Shown piece after piece: positions 49,593-50,450 of a DNA stretch of 50,450 nucleotides. How positions within the stretch are numbered: the first letter of the stretch is position 1; every line of letters begins with the position of its first letter. The DNA lies in NCBI GenBank assembly GCA_002408385.1, contig DHSB01000069.1, forward strand, positions 11,917-62,366, given 5' to 3'. A program made the position numbers and the translations under genes. A model generated the notes under the pieces. It was given only the letters and a program-made list of their open reading frames with translations, searched no databases and was not told where the DNA came from. The stretch is from Myxococcales bacterium UBA5297. GTDB lineage: Bacteria > Myxococcota > Myxococcia > Myxococcales > UBA5297.

Positions 49593-50450
49593 TCAGGCGA
49601 CGAGCTTGCGGTACTTGATGCGCTTGGGCAGCTCGGCCTCCTTGCCCAGGCGCCGGCGGCGGTCGGCCTCGTAGTCCTGGTAGTTGCCCTCGAACCAGAC
49701 GACGCGGCTGTCGCCCTCGAAGGCGAGGATGTGCGTCGCGATGCGATCGAGGAACCAGCGGTCGTGGCTGATGATGACCGCGCAGCCCGGGAAATCGACC
49801 AGGCCGTCCTCGAGCGCGCGCAGGGTGTCGACGTCGAGGTCGTTGGTCGGCTCGTCGAGCAGCAGCACGTTGCCGGCCGACTTGAGCACCCGCGCCAGGT
49901 GCAGCCGGTTGCGCTCGCCGCCCGAGAGGCCCTTGACCTTCTTCTGCTGGTCGCCTCCCTTGAAGCCGAAGGCGCCGCACCAGGCGCGCGAGCTGATCTG
50001 GCTCTTGCCGACCTGGATGAAGTCCTCGCCGCCGGAGATGGTCTCGAAGATGGTCTCCTCGTCCTCGAGCACCTCGCGGCTCTGATCGACGTAGGCCAGC
50101 TTGACCGTCTGCCCGATGACCAGCTCGCCCGCGTCGGGCTTCTCGAGCCCCATGATCATCCGGAACAGCGTGGTCTTGCCGACGCCGTTCGGGCCGATAA
50201 TCCCGACGATGCCGCCGGGCGGCAGCCGGAAGTCGAGGTTCTCCATCAGTAGCTTGTCGCCGAAGCCCTTGGTCAGCCCCTGGGCGACGATCACGTTGTC
50301 GCCCAGGCGCGGCCCGGTCGGGATGCTGATCTCCGCGGTCTGGTCGCGCTGCTCGGTCTTTTCGGCGAGCAGCCTCTCGTAGGCCTGCAGGCGGGCCTTG
50401 CTCTTGGCCTGCCGGGCACGTGGGGCCATGCGCACCCATTCCAGCTCACG
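49593..50450 (-). CDS. ettA: Energy-dependent translational throttle protein EttA (3' part)
   Basis: The last 285 residues of an ABC-F ATPase; the 5' part lies beyond the right edge. It begins in the linker (RELEWVRMAPRARQAKSKAR) and contains the whole second ABC domain. That has Walker A GPNGVGKT, signature LSGGERNR, Walker B LLLDEPTNDLD and the switch His in ISHDRWFLDR. EttA binds the ribosomal E site and gates the first peptide bond according to ATP/ADP level. Linker sequence and ending (EAELPKRIKYRKL) match EttA rather than other ABC-F types. Confidence 0.95.
   Translation of the reverse strand, partial: RELEWVRMAPRARQAKSKARLQAYERLLAEKTEQRDQTAEISIPTGPRLGDNVIVAQGLTKGFGDKLLMENLDFRLPPGGIVGIIGPNGVGKTTLFRMIMGLEKPDAGELVIGQTVKLAYVDQSREVLEDEETIFETISGGEDFIQVGKSQISSRAWCGAFGFKGGDQQKKVKGLSGGERNRLHLARVLKSAGNVLLLDEPTNDLDVDTLRALEDGLVDFPGCAVIISHDRWFLDRIATHILAFEGDSRVVWFEGNYQDYEADRRRRLGKEAELPKRIKYRKLVA

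Noticed and set aside
1..50450. tRNA or rRNA genes, IS elements, prophage
   Set aside because: Scanning both strands by eye I found no TTCRANYC-type loops in cloverleaf context, no rRNA blocks and no transposase or integrase motifs; a tRNAscan or Infernal run would settle it.

Overview
The window is about 50 kb of very GC-rich bacterial chromosome with strong G/C bias at third codon positions. The gene content fits a free-living Gram-negative of the former Deltaproteobacteria, perhaps Myxococcota or a neighbour. It has lipoproteins and SecD-like parts, two pilus or secretion ATPases with added sensor domains, SspB with SmpB, a Ktr potassium system, QueF, and many secreted or outer-membrane proteins. 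This placement is inferred from gene content only; no rRNA or other phylogenetic marker is present. I see no prophage, transposase, CRISPR array, rRNA or tRNA. Genes lie on both strands in short operons, separated by unusually repeat-rich gaps.

Layout. 0.2-7.6 kb: a serine-hydrolase lipoprotein, a HEAT-repeat protein, a lipoprotein resembling the periplasmic head of SecD, a two-domain rhodanese, an FRG-domain protein and a periplasmic TPR protein. 7.9-13.2 kb: a GAF-PilB/GspE ATPase and a cyclic-nucleotide-binding-domain PilT ATPase, separated by a repeat-rich gap. 13.6-16.8 kb (minus strand): an ADP-ribosylglycohydrolase translationally coupled to a dual-specificity phosphatase, then a membrane-anchored proline-rich protein with a small partner. 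17.0-23.7 kb (plus strand): deoxynucleoside kinase, panB, panC, smpB, sspB, a site-2 protease with CBS domains, and an RsuA-type pseudouridine synthase. 23.76-24.44 kb: an array of about 16 units of a 43-bp repeat.

24.5-32.1 kb holds three large multi-pass membrane proteins of GT-C or TMTC character, with a DUF2141 protein and an outer-membrane-like protein between them. 32.8-38.7 kb has small membrane or secreted proteins, an MBL-fold hydrolase, an AI-2E/PerM-type transporter, a single-domain response regulator and the Ktr potassium pair. 39.4-50.45 kb has a LysM/C39-like peptidase with a good terminator, a quinone oxidoreductase, an unknown protein, a CPBP protease, a cold-shock protein, an EEP-family phosphatase, a MerR/pseudo-receiver regulator, QueF, small proteins including a DUF1540 protein, a YbgC-type thioesterase and the 3' part of ettA, which runs off the right edge.

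The clearest functional groupings are pantothenate synthesis (panBC), ribosome rescue and tagged-protein degradation (smpB with sspB), reversible modification (DraG-like hydrolase with phosphatase), potassium uptake (ktrB-ktrA) and surface-motility or secretion motors. The most unusual features are the orphan SecD-head lipoprotein, the sensor-fused pilus ATPases, the long sspB tail, the pseudo-receiver regulator, several GTG genes that look leaderless, and a dense set of tandem and dispersed repeats in the gaps.
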